Assembly (NCBI RefSeq): GCF_963665245.1
Contig: NZ_OY762267.1
Location: 4,312,001-4,376,000, forward strand
Direction of reading: 5' to 3'
Length of the DNA: 64,000 nt
DNA from: an uncultured Paludibaculum sp.
Lineage (GTDB): Bacteria > Acidobacteriota > Terriglobia > Bryobacterales > Bryobacteraceae
Shown: positions 51,504 to 60,511 of the stretch, piece by piece
Position numbering within the stretch: position 1 is the first letter of the stretch
Layout: each line of letters starts with the position of its first letter
Position numbers and translations under genes: made by a program
The notes under the pieces: generated by a model
Told to the model about the DNA's origin: nothing
Seen by the model: only the letters and a program-made list of their open reading frames with translations
The model's database searches: none

Positions 51504-53081
51504 ATGCTTCCCTTTCTTGAGGATCTTGTATACCGCCTCGGGGACCAGGTGGACGGAGTGCTCGCGCGCCACGAGAACGAGATCTATCTCCAACTGCGCG
51601 ACGCCGACAGCCGCCCCGCTATCTCGATTCTTCGAGAGGAACACCATGGCCGGGTCGCCGCCGTGTTCGCGGAGGATCGGTGCGCTGCGGAGGGGTACTT
51701 CTTCGTCTATCACGTCATTGAGTTTCCAGGCAGTCCGAAGTATCTCCTCCTGTCAACAACGATCGACCGGAGCGACCCTCGATTCCCTTCTCACTCCGTC
51801 GAAGTGCCGGCACTGAATTGGCAGGAGCGGGAGATCCAGGACATGTTCGGAATCCGCCTCGACGATCACCCCAACCCGCGTCGGGTGGCTCTTCACGACA
51901 ACTGGCCGGATATTCATCCGCTGCGGAAGGACTTCAGCCTCACCACGGTTCTTCCGGAGTTCGAAGGCGAGCGCCATGTCTATCGGCCCGCTCTCGGCGA
52001 AGGCGTCTTCCAGATCCCGGTAGGACCGGTTCATGCGGGCATCATCGAACCGGGCCATTTCAGCTTCGCCGTGGCTGGTGAGCCAATCCTCTACTTGCAG
52101 CTGCGCATGTTCTACACCCACAAGGGCACGGAGAAACTCTTCGAGGGCATGCCCGTCGAGAAGGCCGTCTTTCTGGCCGAGAGCATATCGGGCGACTCCA
52201 GCTTCTCCCATGGCACGGCGTTCTGCCAGGCGGTGGAACGTGCCGGCGCGGTCGAGATCCCCCCTCTGGCCGCCCGAATGCGCACGATCCTGCTCGAGTT
52301 GGAGCGCGTGTACAACCACGTCTCCGACATCGGAGCCATCGCCACCGATGTCGGCTTTGGCATTGCGAACGCACACGCAAGCCGTTTGCGCGAAATCCTG
52401 TTTGGCCTGAACGAAGTGCTGACCGGGAACCGCCTTCTCCGCGGCATGGTGCGCATCGGTGGTGTTCGGCGCAAATGGGACGAATCACAACGGTTGCGGC
52501 TAATGCAGACCGTCCGTGAGTTCGAATCGGAGTTCCACCGCTTGATTGAACTGATCCTCTCATCCGATTCCACCCGCGACCGGCTGGAGCGTACGGGATC
52601 CCTTAGTCCCGAAAAGGCGCGGGACCTCGGAATCGTCGGAGTAGCCGGCCGCGCGTCCGGCATCGATTTGGATGTCCGCAGGGATCACCCGTATGCCGCA
52701 TATGGTGACCTGGAGATCCAGCCGCCGCTCTATGAGGTTGGCGACGTGTGGCACCGGATGCAGGTCCGGATTGACGAGGTTCCGGCCTCTCTGAACATGA
52801 TCCTGGAGATGGCCGAATTGGCGCTGCAGGGCGATCCATACACCCCTTCCGTGCAGGTCCCACCGGGACGTTGCGCCTTGAGCGCCGTCGAGGGATGGCG
52901 GGGGGAGATCATGCACTGGATTCGCGTGGGTGAGAACAACCGTCTGGAACGCTGCAAGATCAAAGACCCCTCGCTGAACAACTGGCCGGCCCTGGTTGAG
53001 GCCGTACAGGGCAATATCATCCCCGACTTCCCCGTGATCAACAAGAGCTTCAACCTATCCTATTCGGGAACGGATCGCTGA
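51504..53081 (+). CDS. HyfG-like large subunit lacking the NiFe-binding cysteines (Ehr-type)
   Basis: 525 residues, start ATG 51504 (the frame is open from 51369 but overlaps hyfF). A NuoC-like domain (about 1-150, with WQEREIQDMFGIRLDDHPNPRRVAL and HPLRKDF) is fused to a NuoD/hydrogenase-large-subunit domain, as in HycE/HyfG. In active enzymes the L1 motif is RVCGICGFAH; here it reads SISGDSSFSH, with both Cys replaced by Ser (229, 232). The C-terminal DPCxxC motif is NLSYSG (517-522), with both Cys lost (Ser519, Gly522). The protein ends at TDR. The fold and the GPVH loop (His177) are kept. It therefore cannot carry a NiFe centre and probably serves quinone or another redox partner. Confidence 0.93.
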   Translation: MLPFLEDLVYRLGDQVDGVLARHENEIYLQLRDADSRPAISILREEHHGRVAAVFAEDRCAAEGYFFVYHVIEFPGSPKYLLLSTTIDRSDPRFPSHSVEVPALNWQEREIQDMFGIRLDDHPNPRRVALHDNWPDIHPLRKDFSLTTVLPEFEGERHVYRPALGEGVFQIPVGPVHAGIIEPGHFSFAVAGEPILYLQLRMFYTHKGTEKLFEGMPVEKAVFLAESISGDSSFSHGTAFCQAVERAGAVEIPPLAARMRTILLELERVYNHVSDIGAIATDVGFGIANAHASRLREILFGLNEVLTGNRLLRGMVRIGGVRRKWDESQRLRLMQTVREFESEFHRLIELILSSDSTRDRLERTGSLSPEKARDLGIVGVAGRASGIDLDVRRDHPYAAYGDLEIQPPLYEVGDVWHRMQVRIDEVPASLNMILEMAELALQGDPYTPSVQVPPGRCALSAVEGWRGEIMHWIRVGENNRLERCKIKDPSLNNWPALVEAVQGNIIPDFPVINKSFNLSYSGTDR

Positions 53082-53082
53082 T

Positions 53083-53979
53083 ATGTTCAAGATCCTCAAC
53101 CAGACCTTCAGGACCGGGATCGTCACCACCCGCTACCCTGACGCACCCGCCAACGTCGCGGAGGGATTCAGAGGCCTGCCGAAGATTGACTACGCCGCTT
53201 GGCATGACGCAGCACCCGCCGGCGCCGTTTGCCCCACCGGTGCAATCGCTGTCAGCGACCACGGCGGCTTGCGCGATGTGACGGTGGACTATGGCTTGTG
53301 CGTCTTCTGCGGACTTTGCGCTGAGGCTACGCCCGAAGGGGCGATCCAGATCACCCGAGAGTTCGAATTGGCTGTGGAGGCCCGCGGGGAGTTGATCGTT
53401 CAGGCCGAGTATAGCCTCAACTATGACGGCTCGCATCGGGAGCTGACTTCGCTCCGGGCCGGAACCCCTCCCGGCGAACCGGCAGCCGAACGCGCCGGCC
53501 GTAAGGTGAAGGAGAAAATCTCTCGTCTCTACGGGCGCTCCCTGGCGATTCGACAGGTGGATGCGGGCAGCTGTAACGGCTGTGAGTTGGAAATCCACGC
53601 GCTGAACAACCCCATATATGACATAGAGCGATTTGGTATTCACTTCGTGGCCTCGCCTCGTCATGCCGACATGCTGCTGGTGACTGGGCCCGTGACGCGC
53701 AACATGGAAGTCGCGCTGAAGAAGACATACCTGGCGACGCCCGATCCCAGGCTCGTCGTGGCCGTCGGCACGTGTGGAATCAGCGGCGGGATCTTCGGTC
53801 GGAACTACGCGTCATTGGGTGGTGTGGACGAAGTCATACCGGTGGACGTGTACATCCCCGGCTGTCCACCCCGGCCCCAGGCGCTGCTGCAGGGGATACT
53901 CATGGCCATTGGCCGCGCCCAGGGTCTTCGGGAATCTCTCGTTCTGCCCTCCGGCATCAAGTCGACCCCAGGCAACTGA
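53083..53979 (+). CDS. HyfI-like small subunit fused to a one-cluster ferredoxin domain
   Basis: 298 residues. The C-terminal half is the NuoB/HycG-type small subunit, with all four ligands of the terminal [4Fe-4S] cluster: C164 and C167 in SCNGCELEIHAL, C231 in GTCGISGG, C261 in IPGCPPRP. The N-terminal part (about 33-95) is a ferredoxin of the HyfH type that has kept only four Cys: C50 (in AVCPTGAI) and C73, C76, C79 (in CVFCGLCAEATPEGAI). The usual C40/C43/C46 are Trp, Ala, Ala and the fourth Cys of motif 2 is Thr83. The four that remain are exactly those that bind one cluster in a two-cluster ferredoxin. It ends the operon. Confidence 0.9.
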   Translation: MFKILNQTFRTGIVTTRYPDAPANVAEGFRGLPKIDYAAWHDAAPAGAVCPTGAIAVSDHGGLRDVTVDYGLCVFCGLCAEATPEGAIQITREFELAVEARGELIVQAEYSLNYDGSHRELTSLRAGTPPGEPAAERAGRKVKEKISRLYGRSLAIRQVDAGSCNGCELEIHALNNPIYDIERFGIHFVASPRHADMLLVTGPVTRNMEVALKKTYLATPDPRLVVAVGTCGISGGIFGRNYASLGGVDEVIPVDVYIPGCPPRPQALLQGILMAIGRAQGLRESLVLPSGIKSTPGN

Positions 53980-54107
53980 TCCGGGATCGCCGGCTGGCGC
54001 AACCGGAGTGGCTGGCGATTGCTCGCTCCGTCGGACCGGGAGTGTGCCATCAATGCGGAAGCTCCGCTGCCATCGCCGTAGTATCCACGAGACACAGCGG
54101 CTTCTTG

Positions 54108-55469
54108 TCACTTCAGCACTGCCGGGATGCTGACAAGATCCGTGCGGGTTGTGCCTCCGGCGGCAATTCGCGCCAGCGTATACACCGTGCCGTCCTGGCC
54201 AACGGCGATGGAATTGACATAGGCGGGGCGGTCTCCATTCTCATAGAAGATCGGCCCGTGGTCGGTGTACCGCCCGGTCGGGATGTCCCACGTAATGAGA
54301 TGCAGGTCCTCGATGCCCTTTGACTCGCCCTTCGCCGTACTCTCCTTGCCGCGCACGCGCCTGCCAGCCGTGTAGACCGGAGCGCCCGTCAGATAGTAGA
54401 TCGTGCGCTGATCTGGGCCGAGTGTGAAGCCCAGATAGCCGTAACTGAACTGGTCGTACATCCCGCTCCGCCGCGAAGGAGTGGATGTGATGCGATCGAG
54501 TAGCTCCACACGCTCGGACGTCGGATCCAGCCGGAAAAGATAGCCCGAGTTGCCGTGCACGCCATAGATTCTGCTATCCGTGGTGTTCCAGAAAACTTGG
54601 CGCCAGTTATAGGCCATATGCCCGGGAGCGCTCGCATCGTACAGGCCGAAGTAATCCTTCTTCAGATCATCTCCAGCTACAAGTTCAACGGACTCCGTCT
54701 CATAGCGGTAGCGGTGGATGCTGCCTTCGCCGGTGGTGAAATAGACCGACCCGTCGCGCGGATCGATGGCGAGAGACCGGCAAATGGTGCGATAGGCCGG
54801 GCCCGTGCCGTTCTCGCCATCCAGGAAAAAGGCTCCCAGGTCCTTCGTCGCTTTCGTCTTCAGATCGTAGCGGAAGAACCGGCCAGCGGGCCACGTGAGA
54901 TAGTAGATCCGCTGCCGCGTTCTGTCCATATTCATCGTGAGAATGCCTTCCCGGTTGGGCGATGGTCCCAGATCTTCGAAGGCGCCCGTCTTCATGTCGA
55001 AGGCCAATAGATGGCCCCCTTGGTAGGGGCCCCATCCAGCCGGAGGAACCCCGGCCTTCTCCATTCCGTCAATGATGCTGTAGTAGCCGAGGTGCGTGGC
55101 GAAGTAGAGCCGTCCGCCCGCCTCGACAAAGTTCACGTGGCTCTTGCCTTGAGCAATGACATGCCTGTTCCTCTCGCCCGATGCCTCGGTCAGGTCGCCC
55201 ACATGGCGGATCTGCTGGTTACCTGGATCAAAGACATACATCTGGCCAGCGACATCGTGCCGCTCGGAGCACAGCACGTAGTAGATACGTCCATCACTGC
55301 CGGCAGTCAAGCCGTTGTAGGTATCATGGGCGAGCGCAAACCCGGAGTTGTAAGTCCGCGCGACCAGCCGTTTCTCGTTCGGCTCGGCGGGAGCAATCGC
55401 AGGGTGCGGGACAGATCGGGAGCATGAGACCGCGGACGCCGTTACTGCCACGGCGAACACGATTCGCAT
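54108..55469 (-). CDS. Beta-propeller lipoprotein
   Basis: 453 residues from the ATG at 55469, which gives a lipoprotein signal (MRIVFAVAVTASAVSC, lipobox AVSC). The frame stays open to 55583, an alternative start. The mature protein holds about seven blade-like repeats: GLTAGSDGRIYYVLCSE, GGRLYFATHLGYYS, LTMNMDRTRQRIYYLTWP, SLAIDPRDGSVYFTTGEG, FWNTTDSRIYGVHGNSG, GFTLGPDQRTIYYLTG and SIAVGQDGTVYTLAR. This suggests a seven-bladed propeller. No catalytic residues are recognised. It converges with the complex operon, with a 128-nt gap, and seems unrelated to it. Confidence 0.8.
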   Translation of the reverse strand: MRIVFAVAVTASAVSCSRSVPHPAIAPAEPNEKRLVARTYNSGFALAHDTYNGLTAGSDGRIYYVLCSERHDVAGQMYVFDPGNQQIRHVGDLTEASGERNRHVIAQGKSHVNFVEAGGRLYFATHLGYYSIIDGMEKAGVPPAGWGPYQGGHLLAFDMKTGAFEDLGPSPNREGILTMNMDRTRQRIYYLTWPAGRFFRYDLKTKATKDLGAFFLDGENGTGPAYRTICRSLAIDPRDGSVYFTTGEGSIHRYRYETESVELVAGDDLKKDYFGLYDASAPGHMAYNWRQVFWNTTDSRIYGVHGNSGYLFRLDPTSERVELLDRITSTPSRRSGMYDQFSYGYLGFTLGPDQRTIYYLTGAPVYTAGRRVRGKESTAKGESKGIEDLHLITWDIPTGRYTDHGPIFYENGDRPAYVNSIAVGQDGTVYTLARIAAGGTTRTDLVSIPAVLK

Positions 55470-55671
55470 TTCCAAAGACTGCACGATTCTTCGGCAGGTG
55501 GCGAAGCGGCCCCACTCTCTCCCGCTCGCATATCGGACCTCGCGGTAACGATCATTGCGTTGGTTTGGCATTGTCTGATCCATAGTCGTCCAACCGCGCC
55601 CTCCCCGTCTTACCTCGACGGCCGCCGCATCTGATGCGCAAGTCGCGAATCAGAGCTTCCGCGGGGACGAG

Positions 55672-56484
55672 TGACCGGTCCCGCGCCAATGAGCTTGACG
55701 TCCCCCAAGGCCCGGCGAACTAAGTATTCACGTTCGGAATCCCCGTGACGTATCTTCGACACAGCCGTCAGCTACGCCGGCGTGGGCTGATTGCTGATCG
55801 CTGATCGCTGAGAGCTTGCCGCCCATACCTGTGCGAACCTCCGAAACCATGTGCTGTGACCGGTCCCGCTCCAATGAGCTCGACGTCCCCCCAGGCCCGG
55901 CGAACTAAGGGCTCGCTAGAGAATAACCATTCCACAGCTCCCTCATGGTCGGGGTTCGACAGCGCGTTGCTGAGCCGCGACCGTGAGGGAGTCCCGCATG
56001 GCCCTCCAGGCCGCCAAAGTGGATGAAGCCGCAACGAACCCCGACCGTCAGGGAGTCCCGCATGGCCCTGCGGGCCGCCAAAGTGGATGAAGACGCCCTG
56101 CGAACCGCGACTGGGAAGGAGCGGGCACCGGTTGCGAACGCGTCTTCAATGGGGGGTCCCCGCCACGTTGCGAACCGCGACTGGCAAGGAGCGGGCGCCC
56201 GTCGTGCGTCTTCAACGGAGTCCCCGCATGGCCCTCCAGGCCGTGAAAGCGGATGAAGCCGTCCTACCTGGCCCAGTCCCGGAACGTAAGTGACGGGCTC
56301 CCAGTACGTCTTCAACGGAGCGGATGCGCGACCTGCCATGGTTATTGCGTGACGACGCCTAAGTATTCACGTTCGGAATCCCCGTGACGTATTTGCGACA
56401 CAGCCGTCAGCTACGCCGGCGCGGGCTGATTGCTGATCGCTGAGAGCTTGCCGCCCATACGTGTGCGAACTTCCGAAACCATGT
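55672..56484. repeat. Block of intergenic direct repeats
   Basis: No gene is supported between 55584 and 56485; instead the gap holds several repeat units. Unit 1: 55721-55852 and 56360-56484, nearly identical, differing by a 7-nt step (CTGATCG) and a few substitutions. Unit 2: 55672-55724 and 55857-55909 (53 bp, starting TGACCGGTCCCGC). Unit 3: 55978-56030, 56042-56092 and, in part, 56217-56260 (containing GTCCCGCATGGCCCT). Sequences 55938-55958 and 56036-56056 are inverted copies with two mismatches. The pattern fits a small non-coding repeat family that has multiplied here. Confidence 0.75.
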
Positions 56485-56485
56485 A

Positions 56486-58870
56486 CTAAGGCGCGGCCCC
56501 GTCTAGCACATGATCGAGCATTACATACGCCTCGCTTCGCATCTCGTCCGGGAACGAATGCCCTGCGTCCGGATGGCGGACAATGATCTCCGCTCCCGCG
56601 GCCCGGGCCACCGCTACCGAGTCGTCCACCCCGGAGGAGTCGAAATTGTCGTCGCCCAGTGGTGCATTGACGAACACCGGCCGCGGCGCAATCGCGGTCA
56701 GGATGTCGCCGAAGTCGAACGGCATGCGGGATGGTTCATTGCCGTATACGGCGGCGATCCGGGGCATGTAACCCGCGTGCGACCAACCCGCCAGGTTCCC
56801 ACCTTTGTACTTGCGGAAGGCCGTGAAGCCGCAACTGGTGACCACCGCGCGGACGCGCGGCTCAAAGACCGCCAGGAACAGCGCGTTGTGCCCACCCAGG
56901 GAATGCCCCATGACGGCGATGCGGCGTGCGTCCACCTGGGGCAGGTCTCCGAGCAGATCGATGGCGCGCATGTGGTTCCAGATGCCCTTGGCGGTGGCGC
57001 TCGCGTAGCCGAGCTGGTAAGGATCGGTGCGATAGTCTCCGAAGCCCGGGTAGTCGGGGGCCAGCGTGACGTAGCCGCGCCGCGCCAGTTCCTCGGCGAA
57101 GTTGCGGCCAGGGTCGCTGGCGAGACCCGTGGGCACGCCCTTGCCCGCTTTATGTGTTGGGTGGAGACACAGCACGGCAGGCCGCGGAGGCTTGCCCTGC
57201 TCTGGCATTAGCAGGTAAGCGGGAACCCGATCGCCCAACTCGGGGGTGAACAGCAGTTTCTTGCGGACGTAGCCAGGCTCGTGTACCTCTTCGACGATCT
57301 CCACCTCGAGCGCGACACGCCTGGCCGCGGGGAACGGGCCCATGGCTAGTTGCATCCGCCGCCGGACGCGCTCGCGCGCATCCGGCGTTTTGCTGGCACG
57401 GGCGATGGGCGGGGCCAGCGATACTTCCACATGGAAGCCGCTGCCTTCCGGAAGTTGTACCGACCGCTCGGTGGCATCGAACTCGCGCCAGGGCCGGCCA
57501 TTCACCTTCACACGGTCGATGCCGGCCGAGGGATTGTCGACCAAAGATGCGTAGTGCCGCGCCCCGCCGTCCAGCCGGAAATGCAGCACGGCGGGTTTCC
57601 GATTCACATAGAGGTTGAGGTAGAGGTAGTTCACGAGAGCATGCTCCATCTCGTGATAGGAGGTCTTCCATGCGCCTGAGGAAGCCTTTGCCCCGTCACC
57701 ATGCACGCTGCCCGCGGGTGTCACGGCCATATAGACCCCACCATGGGCGCGGTCGCAAAAGGCTCGTGTGAAAAACTCCTCTGACCGTTCGAACCCCTGC
57801 AACCACGCTCTCTCGCCGGTGCTGGCATGCAGCCGAAGTTGGGCCATCGCGCCGTAGATCTGCACCCACCACCAGACCGGTCCGCCGTCATCGACACGGG
57901 CCGGGGGACAAGTGCCCACGTACTCGGACCATGCTCCCGTCTTCGCGTTCCAACCGAAGCGTTGGGTGCGTTCCACCAGGTCCACGCCGGCGTCCAGGTA
58001 CTTCCGTTCGCCCGTCTGCTCATGGAGGCGGATCAGCGCCAGCGCGGCCGTGAGTTGTGCTCCGGTCGACGCGACCTCCTTGCCCTGCACCAGTGCGGGT
58101 GTTCTATGCCACTCGCGGTCATACCGGCTGCGGAAGCCATGAAACCATCCGCACTCATCACGGAGCCTTTCGAGAGAGAGATCGACAAGCTCTCGCGCCC
58201 AGGCCAATGCCGACGGATCGCGCGTGGCCAGATGCAGGTTCAGCAACAAGGCGCCGGCGTAGTCGTAGTGCGCGTGCTTGTTCTTGCCCCAACTCACCAC
58301 TTGTAGGTCGCGGCTGAAAGTCTCCGCCCAGCCGCCGTTCTGACGATCGTGGGCGCGCAGGCGCTGCAGTTCGACCGACCGAAGCACCTTTCGCAGGGCG
58401 CGAACATCCCCGGTTGCGCCAAACCAGGAGGCCAGGCCCACGTTCACATAGATCTGGTGGCTGACGGCCTTTGTGCCGTCCATCGGCCTGCCGGAGCGAT
58501 CGAGCAGGTCGTGCCAGCCGCCGAATTCGTCGTCCCATGCGTGCGCCAGCAGGTACTCCGAAGCGCGGCGCGCCAGGTCCAGGTAAGCCGGATCGCCCGA
58601 GAGTTGAAAAGCAGTGGAGAACCCGTACGCGTGACGGCCAATCAGCAGCGTGGGTTGATCCAGCGGTGGCATCGGATCCCAGCGCGGCCCGAGGTTCGCG
58701 TGGAAGCCACCTTGCGGGTCGGGCGCATGCCGCTTCCAGAAAGGCATGATCGACTCAAGTGCCTCACCACGCCAGAACAACCCGTCGGTGATCTGGCGCG
58801 GTGCAGCGGCCACGGCACCCACGGGCAGCGCAAACGGAGCGCAAAGCAGACGTCTTCTTGAGATCGTCAC
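56486..58870 (-). CDS. Tat-exported fusion: AGE/epimerase-like barrel plus alpha/beta hydrolase
   Basis: 794 residues from a GTG at 58870. The N-terminus has a twin-arginine-type signal (TISRRRLLCAPFALPVGAVAAA). Residues about 30-430 fit an (alpha/alpha)6 barrel of the N-acylglucosamine 2-epimerase/cellobiose epimerase or unsaturated-hexuronyl-hydrolase type: GGFHANLG, WDDEFGGWHDLLDRSG, QNGGWAETFSRD, YDYAGALLLNLHLA, and TSYHEMEHALVNYLYL. A linker leads to an alpha/beta hydrolase of the dienelactone-hydrolase/acetyl-xylan-esterase sort: nucleophile GHSLGG (Ser657), acid in PLGDDNFDSSG, and His771 in DAGHSFP. Two carbohydrate-type activities on one chain suggest breakdown of an acylated sugar polymer (inference). 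Confidence 0.82.
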   Translation of the reverse strand: MTISRRRLLCAPFALPVGAVAAAPRQITDGLFWRGEALESIMPFWKRHAPDPQGGFHANLGPRWDPMPPLDQPTLLIGRHAYGFSTAFQLSGDPAYLDLARRASEYLLAHAWDDEFGGWHDLLDRSGRPMDGTKAVSHQIYVNVGLASWFGATGDVRALRKVLRSVELQRLRAHDRQNGGWAETFSRDLQVVSWGKNKHAHYDYAGALLLNLHLATRDPSALAWARELVDLSLERLRDECGWFHGFRSRYDREWHRTPALVQGKEVASTGAQLTAALALIRLHEQTGERKYLDAGVDLVERTQRFGWNAKTGAWSEYVGTCPPARVDDGGPVWWWVQIYGAMAQLRLHASTGERAWLQGFERSEEFFTRAFCDRAHGGVYMAVTPAGSVHGDGAKASSGAWKTSYHEMEHALVNYLYLNLYVNRKPAVLHFRLDGGARHYASLVDNPSAGIDRVKVNGRPWREFDATERSVQLPEGSGFHVEVSLAPPIARASKTPDARERVRRRMQLAMGPFPAARRVALEVEIVEEVHEPGYVRKKLLFTPELGDRVPAYLLMPEQGKPPRPAVLCLHPTHKAGKGVPTGLASDPGRNFAEELARRGYVTLAPDYPGFGDYRTDPYQLGYASATAKGIWNHMRAIDLLGDLPQVDARRIAVMGHSLGGHNALFLAVFEPRVRAVVTSCGFTAFRKYKGGNLAGWSHAGYMPRIAAVYGNEPSRMPFDFGDILTAIAPRPVFVNAPLGDDNFDSSGVDDSVAVARAAGAEIIVRHPDAGHSFPDEMRSEAYVMLDHVLDGAAP

Positions 58871-58934
58871 TCAATCACCACCACCCCATAGTCTTCCACA
58901 GGGGGGGCGACAAACGGGACACCTCCTCAAGTGC

Positions 58935-60020
58935 CTAGGCCCGCCGTGTCTGGCACGTGTCAATCGGAGAGAAAACTCCGCCAAACCACTTCCGATTGAT
59001 CCAGAGCGCAACGCTGACCAGCGAGATCAACACAGGCACTTCCACTAGCGGTCCAATGACGGCCGCGAACGCAGCGCCGTGGTGGATGCCGAAGGTGGCG
59101 ATGGCCACGGCGATAGCCAGTTCGAAATTGTTGGAAGAAGCGGTAAAGGAGAGTGTCGTCGCCTCGGCATAGTTGGCTCCAACCTTCTTGCTCATCCAGA
59201 ACGATGCGAAGAACATCAGGACGAAGTAGATGGTGAGCGGGATCGCGATCCGGATCACGTCGAACGGCAGCTGCACGATCATCTCGCCCTTCAGAGAAAA
59301 CATGATCACGATGGTGAACAGCAAGGCGATCAACGTGATGGGGCTGATCTTCGGAATGAAGCTCTTCTCGTACCATTCACGGCCCCTGGCCTTCAGCATT
59401 ACGAAGCGTGTGAGCATGCCGGCGATGAACGGGATGCCCAGGTAAATGAACACGCTCTTTGCGATCTCGGCCATCGAGATGTCCACCTCGACGGCCCGGA
59501 GACCGAGCCAGCGCGGAACGGTGGCCAGGAAGAAGTAAGAGTAGACGGAGAAGAACAGCACCTGGAAGATGGAGTTGAAAGCCACCAGTCCGGCGGCGTA
59601 CTCACGGTCGCCGTGCGCCAGGTCGTTCCACACGATCACCATGGCGATGCAACGTGCCAGCCCGATCATGATGAGCCCCGTCATGTACTCGGGTTTGTCG
59701 CGCAGCAGCAGCACTGCCAGAGCGAACATCAAGATCGGCCCGACAACCCAGTTCTGGACGAGCGAGAGGAGCAGGATGCGCCGGTGCTGGAAGACGCGTC
59801 CCATCTCTTCGTACTTCACCTTCGCCAGTGGCGGGTACATCATTAGGATCAGGCCGATGGCAATGGGGATCGATGTCGTGCCAACGCTAAAGCGGTCCAG
59901 AAACGGTACTACACCCGGGATGAGGTAGCCAAGCCCGACTCCGCCAGCCATGGCTGCGAAGATCCAGAGGGTAAGATACCGATCGAGAAAGGATAGCCGG
60001 GGGCTTGTTGGTGTGTCCAT
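58935..60020 (-). CDS. acr3: Arsenite efflux transporter Acr3
   Basis: 361 residues from ATG 60020 (MDTPTSPRLSFLDRYLTL); the frame's extension to 60083 is not needed. Ten hydrophobic segments. The Acr3 signature GLARCIAMVIVWNDLA includes Cys124, the Cys essential for transport in studied members, and FTASSNNFELAIAVAIATFG marks the second half. It pumps arsenite out using the proton-motive force. It lies 76 nt after arsR in the same direction, so it forms the standard arsR-acr3 pair. No arsenate reductase (arsC) gene is in this window. Confidence 0.94.
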   Translation of the reverse strand: MDTPTSPRLSFLDRYLTLWIFAAMAGGVGLGYLIPGVVPFLDRFSVGTTSIPIAIGLILMMYPPLAKVKYEEMGRVFQHRRILLLSLVQNWVVGPILMFALAVLLLRDKPEYMTGLIMIGLARCIAMVIVWNDLAHGDREYAAGLVAFNSIFQVLFFSVYSYFFLATVPRWLGLRAVEVDISMAEIAKSVFIYLGIPFIAGMLTRFVMLKARGREWYEKSFIPKISPITLIALLFTIVIMFSLKGEMIVQLPFDVIRIAIPLTIYFVLMFFASFWMSKKVGANYAEATTLSFTASSNNFELAIAVAIATFGIHHGAAFAAVIGPLVEVPVLISLVSVALWINRKWFGGVFSPIDTCQTRRA

Positions 60021-60096
60021 GTCTGCGTTCAGCCTTTCGAAGAGTCCCGGTTCGGCTTGACTCCTTCGTTGAAAAACGATCAATGGCGTGAGCCGG

Positions 60097-60456
60097 TCAG
60101 ATAATCGCCACGAGGGCCTTCATCTTCCGCAGCGTTTCGAAGTTGATGCAATAGCCAATCCGGGTGCCATCCTGGCTGCTCCGAATCAGGCCGGATTCCT
60201 TCAGAATCCTGAGGTGTTCGGAAACCGTTGACTGCGCCAGGGGCAACTCGTCGACAATCTGGCTGCACACGCGCGCCTCTTTCCGCGACAGCATGCGAAG
60301 AATTCGAACCCGCGCCGGGTGACCGATCGCCTTGGCCAGTTTCGCCAGTTCGTCATCGGCGTCCGGTCCCTCAAGGCATTGAAGGTCGGCGTGGGGCCGC
60401 GGCTCGACGGGTGAACAGCGGAGAGGATTGGACTTCTCTTTGTTGTTCATAGTCAT
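60097..60456 (-). CDS. arsR: ArsR-family metalloregulator
   Basis: 119 residues, a winged-helix repressor. The DNA-reading helix is in LPLAQSTVSEHLRILKESGLI, followed by the wing SSQDGTRIGYCIN. The classical CVC arsenite motif is absent; Cys residues are at 14, 27, 64 and 103. Cys64 lies in the alpha-3 region (ARVCSQIV), so metalloid binding probably uses another Cys arrangement, as in several ArsR sub-types. It starts at 60456 (or ATG 60450) and has a perfect palindrome 35 nt upstream. Confidence 0.9.
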   Translation of the reverse strand: MTMNNKEKSNPLRCSPVEPRPHADLQCLEGPDADDELAKLAKAIGHPARVRILRMLSRKEARVCSQIVDELPLAQSTVSEHLRILKESGLIRSSQDGTRIGYCINFETLRKMKALVAII

Positions 60457-60490
60457 TCGACGATTGACGATATCACGTCATCTGACTAGC

Positions 60491-60506
60491 GTCAAGTCTT
60501 CTTGAC
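60491..60506. promoter_or_regulatory. Putative ArsR operator
   Basis: GTCAAGTCTTCTTGAC is a perfect inverted repeat with a 4-nt centre, 35 nt upstream of arsR. Its TCAAG/CTTGA arms resemble known ArsR sites. The insertion sequence that starts at 60512 landed just outside it, and most of the right arm is part of the duplicated target sequence. Confidence 0.6.
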
Positions 60507-60511
60507 CATCC

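Noticed and set aside
55768..56339. Short minus-strand frames of 88-144 codons in the repeat block
   Set aside because: They run through repeated non-coding units and encode repeated low-complexity peptides with no start signal.
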